Shown here: piece by piece, positions 11,156 through 24,155 of the stretch
Position numbering within the stretch: the stretch's first letter is position 1
How the letters are laid out: each line of letters begins with the position of its first letter
Source: Poronia punctata
Taxonomy: Eukaryota > Ascomycota > Sordariomycetes > Xylariales > Xylariaceae
Reading direction: 5' to 3'
NCBI GenBank assembly: GCA_022579005.1
Contig: MU401474.1
Location: forward strand, 186,001 to 250,000
Length of the DNA: 64,000 bases
Notes under the pieces: generated by a model
Told to the model about the DNA's origin: nothing
Seen by the model: the letters and a program-made list of their open reading frames with translations, nothing else
Database searches by the model: none
Program-made: the position numbers and the translations under genes

Positions 11156-12625
11156 TCATTCAGCAGACGACCTGGACTCATCACTGGGTTTCCGACCGTA
11201 CCATACGTGATACGTCGCGAATATGTGTAGAGTGTCGTCGTTAATCGCTTTGAAGATGTCGTCGTAAAGATTTTCGGCTTGATCGTGCTCTATGCCGACA
11301 TTGCTAAGCAGATGCGAGTAGGCGGGCAGCAGCAGATCGGCGTTAACAGTGAAACACGCGCCACGTCTTCGCTCCGCGATATCGGTGGACCACGTGCCGT
11401 AAGGAACCCGGAAGGTCTTCTTCTCAACGTCCACATAGCCGGCTCGCCTCATGATGTCCCCTATCGTAGGCACGATGGGAACGTTTATGCCTTCCTTTTT
11501 CGCAGCTTCGATCAGGCGGTCCAAGAAGATGTTGATAGGATTGTTCGGGTCGATCTCGCCATCATCCTTCTCAGCCACCCAATGGAACTCCTGCAGTTCG
11601 AACCAACCGCCAGGCTTCAGGTGTCTAAAGAGATCGCTGTCTGAGCATGACCGCGTCCCTTATGCATTTTAGGGGTTGGAATACTCACGCTAGAGCGCTC
11701 TCAATCACTTTGGGAGTCTGCGTCATGTACGCCGCAGCCTCTCGCATGTGAATCAAATCAAAATCATTGTCGTGGACCTACACCCGCCCCGCATATGAGT
11801 ATTTTCCACGAGACCAAGTTGATGGGCGAGGCACACGGAACAGGCTGATACCACATGCCAATAAGTCACTTACCCAAGTGTCTTCGATATCGTCTATTTG
11901 AAATGTTACGTTCGGCGGTACACTTTTTCACCATCAGCTGAGCCACAACCATCTTCTCATGCGGGCTCGTGTCACTTACGAAGTAGGCTGTATTGGGCTG
12001 AGATCAAGACCCAAAACGCAGGTATCCGGATTTCTGTCTCCCACTGTAAAGACGGCTGACGTCAGCAAGACAGTCTCTGGTGGGCCAGCATCAAGATAGA
12101 AGACGAGTGGTAAGTACTTTCGATCGCCCATAAGCCTATACCAGTTGCGATGTCCATGACCTTCTTTGGGGTCTCGGGCATAGGTGCCACTGACATGCTA
12201 GAGTTAGTGATGAGTTTCTTGGTTTATGCGGAGAACCCATTCCTTCCCGCGAGAAAGAAGAGGAGACAATCCGAGAATCGCGGGTCTGCGCCATTACTCA
12301 CGATATAGGCGGTGGTCTAAAATGTCCATGACCAGAATATGCATTAATTCCTCGCGTTGTTGCTCAATCTCATCATTCGGCAACTCATAGCGACCCTCCC
12401 GGTAGGCTTGGTATCTGACAAATCACAAAAGTTTGGTCAGCAAAAGGCTGTCGGTACTGCCGTTTTGACGTCGCGGGAGAATGAGCGACGCGTCTCGCTA
12501 CATTCGCCATCGTCGCCTGGTGTTGCTCACCTCCGTCCGTCCTTCCATAGGTATGCATTTGCGGTCGAATCTAGCGTGGTGCTCCGATCAAGCCAATCTT
12601 GCGGCACGGTATGAGTGGAACCCAT
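11156..12625 (-). CDS. LaeA-like SAM-dependent methyltransferase (seven exons)
   Basis: This is a class I methyltransferase of the large fungal family that includes the secondary-metabolism regulator LaeA. The substrate is unknown. Transcribed order of exons: 12625-12531, 12414-12302, 12189-12118, 12043-11980, 11922-11874, 11777-11689, 11636-11156, giving 320 residues with consistent phases. The spliced protein reads, in order, WKDGRRYQAYREGRYELPND (residues ~28-47), LAPMPETPKKVMDIATGIG and LWAIEMGDRNPD (SAM motif I), VLGLDLSPIQP, PPNVTFQIDDIEDTW, FDLIHMREAA, then LFRHLKPGGWFELQEF. All of these blocks are diagnostic of the family. Motif I has Ala where GTGTG is usual (ATGIG). Introns are 52-116 nt; one donor is a weak GTACTT. 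The start ATG at 12625 gives a short N-terminal region; an extra 5' exon is possible because a TTGCAG lies just upstream. It is not adjacent to a recognisable biosynthetic cluster. LaeA orthology itself is not claimed. Confidence 0.88.
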
Positions 12626-14152
12626 TCTGCAAGTTTAACAAAGAAGTAGCCGGCCTCGTTGCGTGCGCAGCGCAGTTACAAGATTTAACGTAGAGCTGCT
12701 AAAGCTGCTGGAGTGGTTGTGGGCGAGGGAAACAGATATGGAGCACACAAAGTGGTGAATGGTTATGCGCGCAGTCACGGTCCTCAAATTGCTTGAGGCA
12801 ACGAGGAAGTTATTGGAATCTCGAGGCAGGGGAAATTTTATTAATTGGCAAGATCCCAGCTGGGGCAGGGAATCCCTGATTTGGTTGCTTTCCGGGATCG
12901 CATATGTAGGTACTTGACAGGGAAAGAAGCGACTAGGTTTAGGTGGGTTTAGCAAGTTGCTGGGTTTAGGTGTGTAAGTTCGTTGAGCTAGGTTACTCTA
13001 GTCTTATGATGTGGGGGAGGGGAAGGAAAAGAAGGGGAAAGGGGGGCTTTATTTCAGTGAATCTGCCTGTTCAGTAGTCCCAGATACATGAGTGGTACCT
13101 AAAAGTCAGCAGTGCTACCTCCCTCTCAGTTTGCCAGCCTATCAAGTGAAGGAGGTAGGTATGTACTTGTACGTGTAATTACCTAGTAGTTAACCCTGCC
13201 TCTAGGACCGCTCCCGCGGATTTTACCTCCGTCATTGCGTAAATACGGGTTACTTTCTTAATCTACTCGTAGGGTGGTAGGCTACTGGTAGGTAGATAAT
13301 AGCTAGAAAATGATGGATGCATCCTATCTTTGCTTGAACGCAGAATAAGACATCGTATACCTCGACGTAGCGGTAGATGCAGGAGTAAGGCAGGATTAAG
13401 GAGGATGGATACATACGACGTGTACGAGTATGGAACAACAAGCCGGGTTAAACTTCAATTGGTGACATACGCATCACACGCACAAAAGTATTCTGTAAGC
13501 GTACATATATAGTCGTTGAGGTTGACGAAATGTAGTCCCAACCATGTCTCCAATTGCCCCATACCAGCCAGACTGACACATATAGCCTTCAGCCCTTTCG
13601 GGCACTCTGGACAGTTAGGCAGGCGGGACATGAGTCAGCCACGATCATCATGTCTGCATAACCGTGTCCTAAGTCTGAACTTGGTCGTCTTGATGAGCCA
13701 TTCTATCGGGACAATGCTCTTGTTCTCTGCGTGTACCTCACTGTTCTGCTAAGCGCCGAACATATGCGATGTGCAATACTGCAGCCGTATTAAGAAGGGA
13801 GTGGTCGGGACACTGCATATAATACATCCACACGCTTGCTTTATGTATCTACAAGTACCCATCATGTAGGCATCCGACGAGAAAGACACCAGTTTGGGAA
13901 AGGGCTTGCGCGATAAGTAGCCGGACAGGCCCTGTTGTGGCGCACCCCCCGGACCTGCCTCACCGGGCAAGGTCAGGTTGGCGGTAAAGACGAATACAAC
14001 GATAGAAACAGGCTTTTCTGGCGAACCGAGGTTTCCAAAATGTTTGGTCAAAGTCAAAAGATGAATGGAAAGGCTCAAAGAAAACAACACATATATAATG
14101 TCTCACGATCGATGACCACGATAGCACCTGGAGTTGTCAATAGGTACTACCC

Positions 14153-14171
14153 AGGTTAGGTTAGGGTTAGG
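14153..14171. repeat. Short interstitial telomere-like GGTTAG/GGGTTAG run
   Basis: About three units of GGTTAG, GTTAGG and GGTTAGG occur in a row in the spacer. It is too short to indicate a true chromosome end. Confidence 0.5.
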
Positions 14172-17100
14172 CTGGGCTAGTGGATAGAGCGCCAAGACGG
14201 TGGAGGGGGGAATCACGAAGTTCGAAACAAGTGAGATGGGTGGGTACCTGGCTGGTTCTGTCTGGGCGAGACATCTGATGAATTGAAAGGTAGGTAGGTA
14301 GGTTAGAGCAAGACACCGAGCAATCAATTTAGGAACCACGTCCTCGGGTCGCTGACAGTTTGTAGGTGACACAAAAGTGATATATATATGACAGATAATA
14401 TTGGGTATGTATTCAATAGGTAGTAATGGACAATGGACAAACAGAACCCAAAAGCCAGGTTCTAGGAACTAATCAACAGCAACTGATTGGCAGATGCATG
14501 GCTTCCCCCACCCCCTCTCTCGAGTCCCGTACGGCCAGCAGATTGATTAGCCAACACCCGACGCCGTACATTTGCGTTGAGCGTAACCATCAGGCTGGGT
14601 CTGCTGTGGTGACTGTTGGTTTGTCGCCTGCAGCCAGCACAGCACATAATATGGGCTAGCGAAACAGGCAATGGTAAGAAAATGGAGCCTACCACTGCGC
14701 TGGGTCCAAGAGCTATGATTTGACTGAATGAGCTAGATTACCAAGTAAGTACTTACTTACCGTGCCAGCGTACAGCACGCCTCCAACTTGTGTACAGCAC
14801 GGATATGTCATCTATTTTGCCGAGCAACACAGGTTACAATTTGTGGGCATCGTGTTGTTGAAGGTCGTGACCAAACGGTAGTCGAATATCCTAAAATGAA
14901 TTGGAATGACAGCTTGTTTGCAGCAGGATCTGGTTTTTTCCACCAAAGTCTTCAGTTTTAGTCCGGCGACGGGCCTTGAGGCTTGGGGTAATCGACCCGG
15001 CCCGTACAGGCGCCAGATTGAAAACCCCGCCATTAGCTCAAGCCTACTAATTACCATACTGCCTACTCTAACCTTTAGAGTCGTGGTAGCTTTTCGCGGA
15101 GCAAACCCACCAGTTCTAGACTGGCCTACCTGCTCGTAGTCTGCATGTTCTACTTTTAAAAGAAACTCCAGCTGTCAGCATCGACTTTGCTCATTCTAGC
15201 ATCGCAATTACTGGGATAGAGCAGGCATAAGATGGTTGACAACAAGTTACTCGTAAATAGGATCTAGGTAATGTACCTGGCTTAATGCAAACCTACATAG
15301 TACAAAATTCAAGGCGCTAAACAAATTGTCACTTTTTTAGCCTGGTCGGGTATATCCTGGTAAACAATCACGAATTTTCTCATCGGTACCATGGACAGTC
15401 AATTCCTGGTTGCAAGTTGCAACAAACTAGCCTATGTATCTATCCTAGGCTAGCTTATTAATAACAATGCGTTTCCTACACCGCCTCGAGATTGACACAA
15501 ATAGACCAATATAGCTACAAGAGTACTAGGTACAAGAAGATAACCTAGCTGCCTACGATATGTAGTACGGAATTTCTACTCACCGAGACAAGAACACCAT
15601 CTCAGCCCAGCAAAATAAATTGCTGCAAGTTCAAGCCAACTGATCACATCATGTGACCAACACATGTAATAGCAAGGCTTGTTTATATATGTAGTTGCTG
15701 TAGGATTAGGAGCGGTTAATATGACTTCTCGCTTATATTGCCCGGCAGGAATGCACAGAGCCGTCCTTGGAATTGCCTACATTTATGTTAAAGGCAAGGC
15801 AGACATTTGAAAGGCGATCAGGATATACGAGCCTGTTCCGTTAGGGCTTAGCGTGTAGAGCTTCCTAGTGGAATGTGTGGGCTGAGAATTTGTGGTGCAA
15901 AAATGGCGGCCGGCAACGACAAGTGCACTTCTCAGGATTCCTTCAATAGGAGGTACATGAAGGCGGTAGTGTGACACTACCTACCATTTGGGTCGACTTG
16001 ATTTACCCCTCCTACCTGGAGGCTTTTGCTTCAAAACCAGCACGCAATTCGGACGGAGCATGGGGCAGAACCAAAATTGTACAACATGCGGCCCTGAGAA
16101 ACCCACACCTTTGCGCAATTTTAGGCGCTAGGATCTATCAAGGATCTTGTGCGAGTAGCAACAGGGCGCGCTTTGAAACGGTAGAGCCATGTGACACTAA
16201 GTAAGATATTCTCTATGTGTGTATATCAAATCATTGTTTATTTCAGGCAGGTACTATGTAGGTACTTACCTATTTTATGAATATCAGGAAATACCTAATG
16301 TGTAGGTTAAAAGCATTTGACAAAGTCTTCCAGTGGCAAGTTATAATGGCGGTTGCCTTCACCTCCTTTATCCATCAATTTCTTCAGGTGGATTCCCAAT
16401 CCTGCAAAGAGAGCCTCTGCTGTGTGTGTAACAGTATAAGCGGAAATACTATAGCACCACCATTCTGCATCCACCTGCAACTGCTCCACCCTAAATTTGG
16501 AAGATTTGTGTTGACCGAGGCCAAAGGCAGGTGAATATGCCCACCTACCTAGTCTACACTGCTATAGAGATGTTGTTGGTTTCCCTACCTCCATTGCAGG
16601 ATGCTTGAAGCACATAGCGTGTCTCTCACATGACTGCAACGGCATTCCTAGTAACCATCAAGAAGCTATATATATATATATACATTTACACCGTGCATTG
16701 TTAACTGTAGAAGCGGTCTGGAGTAAGAAGTCAACGGCTGGTAAGTACTTATTTATATGTGTACCTAACAAACTATCATTTGCTCTAAGGTTAGGTAGCT
16801 GGGTACGTGTGATTGGCCTGCTACTTGTAGGCACTGGCAGATTACACCATCCAGATGGCGCGATAGCTCATGGTCCTCAACATGTTAGTAAACTACTTGT
16901 ATTTGTACAAGTTGCATTCAAGATATAATCACAGGTTGAGCTAAGCAGACCAAGACCGCTACCATATCCAGGCAAAGCTCTTGGCGTATGAACAGGTGCG
17001 GGGGTTGCAGTGTGATCGTAAAAACAAGACATTTCCCGCTGGTTGCCGTTCAGCTTTTAGCGCCAATATTGGGGTAAGGCTCTCAGCTCAACTGACAAGA

Positions 17101-17612
17101 CAATTGAAAGTTCCCGTCATGTGGGAACTTGCTGCAACTACTTACCAACAAGTACCGTACTCCTGGGAAAGATGTGATTGAGCCTCATTTTTATGCAGAA
17201 CCTCTTCACTTTGTAGCTCCGTCGCTAAAGGTATGCAATGCGAGGGATTGGGTGCAGCTGCATCTACCGAGCACTACTAGAAATGATTTGTGTTGGTATG
17301 GTTGTTTAAACTGTTGTCAAGCCACCAGTAGGCTAGAGAGAGCGGTTGCAGCGATGCATCTAGATTCTACGTAGAAGACATCATGATTATAGGTATATGT
17401 CTATTGTTTCAACTGGCACGCTACTGCCTACAGTAGCTTTACCACTTGATGTAAAGAAGTTGCATTGGTGTTACAGAACGGCCCAGACCACCAACTATGT
17501 GAGATATAAGTGGATGTACGTGTAGAGAGGTGTGCATTATGTAAGCTAAAATACTACAGCATCTATCATAAGCTTACCCATCCACAGCATGCACTCCTCC
17601 AAGTGAGTTCCT

Positions 17613-17649
17613 ACGTACTTGTAGCCTTGCCGGCATACTACAAGTACGT
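17613..17649. repeat. Perfect 12-bp inverted repeat with 13-nt loop
   Basis: ACGTACTTGTAG at 17613-17624 is the exact reverse complement of CTACAAGTACGT at 17638-17649. It lies in non-coding DNA, about 570 bases upstream of the antiporter start. It could be a hairpin, a small palindromic remnant or a dimeric protein site; the sequence alone does not say which. Confidence 0.7.
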
Positions 17650-18222
17650 GCGTACATTTGACCAAACCTCTATATTTGACAGTCACGGGGAGTCTATGTT
17701 CAAGCAAGGCCTTGCACTACCATGATTGTGTACATGATGTGTTTGCTTATCGTACTTTAACCATATCGCATCGGTCCTTGTGTCACAGTACGTTTAAAAC
17801 GTCCCTTTATCTGACCATAAGAGGATTGCTAGGGTACCTATAATGAAAAGCACTTTGTAGGTTACTTCTAAGCCGTTTATTGGTCACTTCTAATGGGGGA
17901 TGAAGGTGTCCCCCGGGCCCCTAGATAGCAATTATCGGACAAAAAGGATTATGTCCTTTGAGACACCTGCACGTGGCTTGCCTAAGCCAAGGGTTTGATT
18001 GATTCAAATTCTCGACATTGCAGCACTACATCCTGTCGCACCCTTGTTTTCTCTTTTCGTTTGTTCATGTTTTTCTACTTTTAATTGACCCAAGCTTTAA
18101 AAATACTCTCCAACAAGGGACTACCTTCTTGCAACACAGACATACTGCTGTAGTGGGTTGCACGAGAGAGAGAGAGTGGGTGCCAAGTCTGGACTTGATC
18201 CGTCTAGTTTTGCCCGGGCAAC

Positions 18223-21200
18223 ATGGCAACGCCGGTCGCCACCACCGGTCCTGTTACGGCCACGGCAACGGCTGCGCAGCCCGCAACCACGAGTGTGACC
18301 CCTCAGGGGGGCATTCTCGAAGGGGTCCTTCCCAACGTGTGGAATCCCTCGAATCCGATCAATCTCTTCATCATACAGGTAATAACATTTCGAATCCAAT
18401 CACTGTAATCAATCAACCCCCCCCCGGACTATTCTATCCATCTACTGTACATGTGTAGATCGGTGCCCGCGGTCCGTGGATGCGTCTGTCGCGTCGCGTC
18501 GCGTCAGCACTATATCGCAGTACAGTAGATTAGTAAGTGCTGTAGATTTGTGATTGTGATTGGCTATATATGCCTCGGTTTATTATATAGATTGAACTTC
18601 CCAGACACTAGACTAGACTAATCAGAGACGATGGCTTATGTCTAGGCTAGCATTATCATCATCCTTTGCCGTTTGCTCCACTACCCATTGTCTCGCCTCG
18701 GCCAGCCTCGTGTCATTGCGGAAGTCATCGGCGGTATATTGCTGGGTCCGTCGGTGCTGTCGCGTATTCCTCATTTCAAAGAGAACATTCTACCTACCGA
18801 CTCCCTGCCAGTATTGAACAACGTGGCCAATATCGGGCTCGTGCTCTTTCTCTTTCTCATCGGCCTCGAGGTCGATCTACGGCTGTTCATCTCCAACTGG
18901 CGGGTTGCCTTGAGTGTCGGTCTGGGCGGTCTCTGTTTGCCCTTTGCGCTGGGCTATGCGGTTGCTTGGGGAATCTACAATCAGTTTCAGGAAGAGATTA
19001 CCAGCAACGTCAACTTTGGAGTCTTCGGCCTCTTTGTCGGCACTGCCCTTGGTATCACGGCCTTTCCTGTCCTGTGCCGCATCCTCTCGGAGCTAAACTT
19101 GCTCGGTAACTCGGTTGGTGTCACCGTCTTGGCTGCTGGTGTCGGCAATGATGTCGTCGGCTGGATTCTCCTGGCCCTCTCGGTGGCGCTGGTAAACAAT
19201 TCCAACGGCTTGACTGCCTTGTACGTCCTTCTTGTCGCCGTCGGCTGGCTCCTCTTTCTGGTGTTTGCAGTCCGGCCCGTGTTTCACTGGGCTTTGCGAA
19301 AGACTGGTAGCATTCAGAATGGCCCAACCCAGGGCATGATAGCCGTTACGCTTCTGCTCGTCCTCATGTCGGCATGGTTCACAAGTATGTTCCTATCTCG
19401 CTTCAAAACTGGCTATATACGTCGTCCTAACGAGCTTAACAGGCATCATTGGCGTTCATGCTATTTTTGGTGCTTTCCTTGTTGGCCTGATATGCCCCCA
19501 TGATGGTGGTTTCGCCATCAAGGTGACGGAGAAAATCGAAGACTTGATTACGGTCCTATTTATACCCCTATATTTTGCCTTTTCCGGCTTAAGCACCGAT
19601 CTGGGCTTGCTAAACGACGGCATCACATGGGCCTATGTGATTGCCATCATTGTCGTCGCCTTTTCCGGTAAGATTATAGGCGGCACTGTGGCAGCCAAGC
19701 TAAACGGGCTTGTCTGGAGAGAGAGTCTCACTATTGGAGTCTTGATGAGTTGTAAAGGCTTAGTCGAGTTGATTGTGCTCGTAGGTCATCTACCTCGTCC
19801 CCGCTTATACAATGAGAGAATACTGACTGTCGGCAGAATGTTGGTCTGCAAGCTAACATTCTGAGCCGTAAGACGTTTACAATGTTTGTCGTCATGGCTC
19901 TAGTCACCACGGTCACTACTACCCCTTTGACCAAGCTGTTATACCCGCCGTGGTATAGGGTGAAACTGGAGAAGTGGAAGCGAGGCGAGATCGACTGGGA
20001 TGGGAATTCTCTCATGAATAAAGACTCGGAAGGGGCCGAAGCGCCAGAGAAAGTTCATGATGCCAACATTCGTCGACTTCTCATCTACCTACGTCTGGAC
20101 AGCCTTCCCAGTCTTTTCACCTTTATTTCTCTCCTGGGCGAAGAGCATGCAGCAAAGACCGTGACTGCGTCGTCGACTACTGATGTCGACGCTGCAGCAC
20201 CGCTGATCAAGAAGCGCCCTCTCGAAGTTCACGCGCTGCGCATCGTCGAGCTTACGGAGCGTACCTCCACTGTGATGAAAGTCACGGAAGGAGAAGACGC
20301 CGCCCGAAGAGATCCCGTAGTCAACGCAGTTCGAACCTTTTCTCAGCTAAACGACGTGGCTGTCTCCGGCAGTGTTGTCGTTGCTCCAGAGGAGTCGTAC
20401 CCCGAGACGGTCAGCACACATGCCTCGGAGCAAAAGTCGGACTTTGTTCTGATACCCTGGAGCGAGATTGGAAGTACGACGGAGGACCAGTCGATATCGT
20501 ACCGAGTCTCTTCCGAGGACCGTTTCACCGGCAAATCACATCTCGATTTCATCCGGAACACTCTCAGCAAAGCTGTTTGTACTACGGGCATTTTCATCAG
20601 CAACGGGTTTAGTGGCATCGCACCTGTTGAGAAGTCTCGAAACGCATTTTCTCGCACCCTCAGCATAACTTCTCTGCGCAGCCATAAAGAAGCTGCCCTA
20701 CCTCCCATCGTCGACAAATCCCATCACGTCTTTCTAGTGTATGTCGGCGGAGCTGATGACCGAGCCGCACTCCGCTTCGTGCTACAGCTAGCCAAGAATC
20801 CTCATGTCACGGCAACGATTGCCCATCTGACATTCACCGATGGTGAAGACGAGATCACGACCATCCCGGAAAACTCTCTAGAGGACCCGTCCCCGTTGAA
20901 GCATGTCATAAACACAGAGGTGACGGCACAGGACACGTCTTTCCTAGCTACTACCCGATCTAGCCTGTCGTCTGATCTGGGCGCCAGAGTGAGTTTCACC
21001 CAAGTTTCGGTCTCACCCACCTCGGCTTCGGGCCGGGTGTTGGAAGTAGCTGGCGAGTATGTAGGGAGGAACCGACGCAACGCAGGAGATATCGTCGTGG
21101 TGGGTCGTCGACACTCTCAACTGCCAACATCGGGCAAGGGTCCAGAACAGAGTAGTGCCGTCTATGACATGCAGAGGACAATTGGTGTTCTAGGGGAGAA

Positions 21201-21270
21201 GGTGGCCATGAGTGGTCTGAGGGCTAGTGTATTGATCATTCAAGCAGGAGGCAAAGACTTGGATCTTTGA
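18223..21270 (+). CDS. kha1: KHA1-type K+/H+ antiporter (CPA2 family)
   Basis: This is a monovalent cation/proton antiporter of the CPA2 family related to yeast Kha1, which acts in endomembrane (Golgi-type) K+ and pH homeostasis. Exons are 18223-18378, 18646-19384, 19443-19780 and 19837-21270, giving 888 residues; all junction phases agree. Conserved blocks include NPINLFIIQ, CRLLHYPLSRLGQPR, VIAEVIGGILLGPSVLSRIP, VLFLFLIGLEVDLRLF, GNDVVGWILLALSVAL (the Asn-Asp pair of the transport core), IIGVHAIFGAFLVGLICPH and FAIKVTEKIEDLITVLFIPL, then MSCKGLVELIVL/NVGLQANILS across intron 3. About a dozen hydrophobic segments fill residues ~48-470. The C-terminal ~400 residues are soluble and resemble the long cytosolic tail of fungal Kha1. 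Intron 1 is 267 nt, against 56-58 nt for the other two. Identification is strong; ion preference and location are inferred from the family. Confidence 0.94.
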
Positions 21271-21333
21271 GGATACTTTTTTTTCTAGACCTGTTCTTCC
21301 TTCGGTTTCATCATTATACGCTGCGCTCTTTTC

Positions 21334-21335
<2 letters not shown>

Positions 21336-21365
<30 letters not shown>
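21336..21365. repeat. (TATC)n microsatellite
   Basis: About seven tandem ATCT units lie just downstream of the antiporter stop codon, probably inside its 3' UTR. Confidence 0.9.
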
Positions 21366-22937
21366 GCAAGCAACCTTTTAGGGTTTATGATGACTTATAT
21401 AGTGTATGACATGGTACCGTTTTGGTGGTTGTCTTATATATGAACAGATGTTATCATATGACCTGACCGGACAACCAGTGAGTTTGCGCAAGGGATCCTC
21501 ACTTCTTCTTACTCTTACTACGCACGAAGATATACCAACAAAATAACTAGCTAGACGGCAAGTTAGACATGCCCTACATTACCTTTTGAATCAAGCTACG
21601 CGTCCGTCCGGGAGCTTGCCTTCTCATCTACTCTACCCGTCTACAAGGAAGTCATACCTTACACAAGGGAAAATATCAATCTCTCAAACGGTAAGTCATC
21701 CCTAGCCACAAGCCTACCTAGTAACCTAGATCTAAACTCGCTTTCCTTCGTTCTAATCACTCAAGCAACTAGTTATGCTAGGTTATATTCCATAATCTAC
21801 TCGTACCTAGTTTTCTTACAAGTGGAATACCTACCAGGCAAGCTCATCGCGATTAACGATGTCAATTTAAAATCCTACTTATACAAGGCCGGTGCCCGAG
21901 TAATATACCCCTTTGTTTGTTCTCAGTATTATAATTACCTAGGTACCTATCTACACTATAACGTCGTTATATCTACCCACAGTCTACAGATATATATGTA
22001 TATATATTAGATCCGTCTCCGGCAAAGGGACACATACATATATATATACATTCCTACGAGTTAAGTTAGCCTATCGTTACCTTAGTTAGGCATCTTACAA
22101 ACACATATATCTACCTACCTTATCTCTCCTGTCACCTTTCCCTTACCTACTCGCAACCGGAACCCCTAGTTTCCGCCCTCTTCCTTCTTCATTGTTAAAT
22201 AATAACTCTCATAGACTATAGATACCTACCTACCTTGCCTAACCTATAAGGCCCGAGGTTCTCATAAGGATGATTGATTGGTTACCTAACTTTACAAGCA
22301 GTAAAAGAAAAAGGAAATGGGAAAAGCCCCCCCCTCCCCTAGGTAACAATCGATCAAAAAGCGATAGCTAGAAGTTAGCTTTCAACTTTTAACTTCTTAC
22401 ATCCCTCTATTCTAGAATCTAGGTAAACTTACGAGTTGAGTTTTCTAAACGGGTACGTGTACATGAACCATCTAACCTAGACGCCTACCCGTCCCAAATC
22501 TCCCTACGAAGTGTATATGTATATATGTAGTCGTTAACTACATCCCAAGTATCTAGTACTCGGTAATTACCTGGATAGAACAACGAGTAGGTACCTACCT
22601 TCCATTCTAGACCCAGTCTCGTAGCGCAAAAATATCGTACGCGCCATCAGCATGTTTTCCTCTGCTCTACCTACCTACTCGAGGAAAAGCCTGTGCTTTT
22701 TGTACTTACATTAGCTATCAAGCATGTATCTCTACCTATGTTATCATGTATGTACCTAAGCCCTATTCAGCCCTACAACAAATCGTGAGTATGAAGATCT
22801 AGCTAGGGACACGTTCATGTACGGATAAGCAAGCAAGCAAGTAAGCATCTACCATGTACATACTCGTACGGTAACGCATTATTACTGGTACGTGTACGTG
22901 TAGGTAGGTAATCAACAAGATCCCCGTCAGATAAAAG

Positions 22938-22960
22938 ACAAAACAAAACAAAACAAAACA
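22938..22960. repeat. (ACAAA)n microsatellite
   Basis: Four to five tandem ACAAA units occur in non-coding spacer. Confidence 0.9.
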
Positions 22961-24133
22961 GGACTATATTTGGCATTTATACACGTACTTACGATGTTGG
23001 AAATCTATTGGTTCATGTACCTACCTTACCTACAGTAGTCTCACCTTTGGATTTATAAGCGCCAGCCATCAGGGCCCAGAGGTCTAGGTCTACCTAGTCT
23101 ACCTGAGGAGTATCTATAATTACTAACCCTTGTCTTCCGGCTGTGATTCTTCCCCCCCCCCCAGCTGGAGAAGGAATACCAAGGTCTAGTAGGTACCTAG
23201 CATATCGACCTAGTCCTGCATGATTTACGAAGTAGGTTGGCTGTCTGGGTTAGGTACTCGTCCCCGTAGTCCACTCATCTACTAGTGGTCCCCATACGAA
23301 TAGGTAGGTAAGTAAGTTGTTGGCGTCTATCTACTGGTCTCGAACTTGGCCACAGATTAGGTACCTAGTCCATTCACTACCGCATACCAAGCTTCTCTAG
23401 TGCGGTTGCAAAGACTACAAAAACGTCGTGCACTAACACCAGAATATAAAAGGACCTCTGGGCATCTTCAGTAATTACCGTAATTATCACCGGAAGTATA
23501 GTACAGTGCCTGGCTGAAAATCCACGCACCTACTCCTAATTCTATATCTGCTGTTCATCTCGGGCTCTTGTCCGGGATAGCCTAGTCTAGTGGTTGTCTA
23601 GAGGCGGGCAAAACTGGATACCTCAAATAAAGGTAGATTGACTTTAGTCTAGCTTGCGATGATGGATTCAGATGAGCTTTGACCTACGAGCTAGGGTACC
23701 ATTGGTCTTGGCTCTAGGGAAAACGGTGGGAAATTCCCGAGATATGAGCCACCTACTCGCACGGCACACACACACTGCCCCTGAAGACTAAAGTCAGGCG
23801 TAAAGGTAGAGTTTGTTGGAACGATATGAAACTTGGACAAGACTCGGTTTGGTTAAAATGTTTACTTTGGGGCGCCATACTTGTGCGAGCAGTCGACGGA
23901 GATAAATCTTACCAGAGGCTAGACTAGCAGACTAGGTGACTAGGTACGGTAGACGTTGAAATCATGGATGCTGATCGCCTACAATAGGGGATTAGCACGT
24001 GTAAATATGTGAACGGTGGGTTCCCGAGTAGCACCCCCTGTCGCAAATTGTGGGCGTTTTAGATGAAATGTTGAGTTGAGGATAGTGCAATACCCTATGT
24101 TGCAGGTTCCCGACCGGACAACCGGGCTCCGAT

Positions 24134-24155
24134 CCAGCCAGCCAGCCAGCCAGCC
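24134..24155. repeat. (CCAG)n microsatellite
   Basis: About five tandem CCAG units occur in non-coding spacer. Confidence 0.88.

Larger units (their letters stand above)
12626..18222. other. 5.6-kb spacer between divergent methyltransferase and antiporter genes
   Basis: No gene is supported. Promoters of both flanking genes must lie here. It contains frequent TACCTA/TAGGTA and CTACTCGTAGG-like motifs, a short telomere-like TTAGG run at 14153-14171, a TATATA run near 16669-16682, and two perfect hairpins (17108-17130 and 17613-17649). The small open frames have no recognisable domains. Confidence 0.6.

Noticed and set aside
17108..17130. 8-bp perfect hairpin AAGTTCCC / GGGAACTT
   Set aside because: Short stem of a size expected by chance in several kilobases; no conserved context or terminator role in a fungal nucleus.
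20343..20717. 124-codon open frame antisense to the antiporter tail
   Set aside because: Shadow of the real exon on the other strand; composition follows the sense codons.
23575..23615. CTAGTGGTTGTCTAGAGG, resembling a tRNA D arm
   Set aside because: No matching T arm or acceptor stem within tRNA distance.
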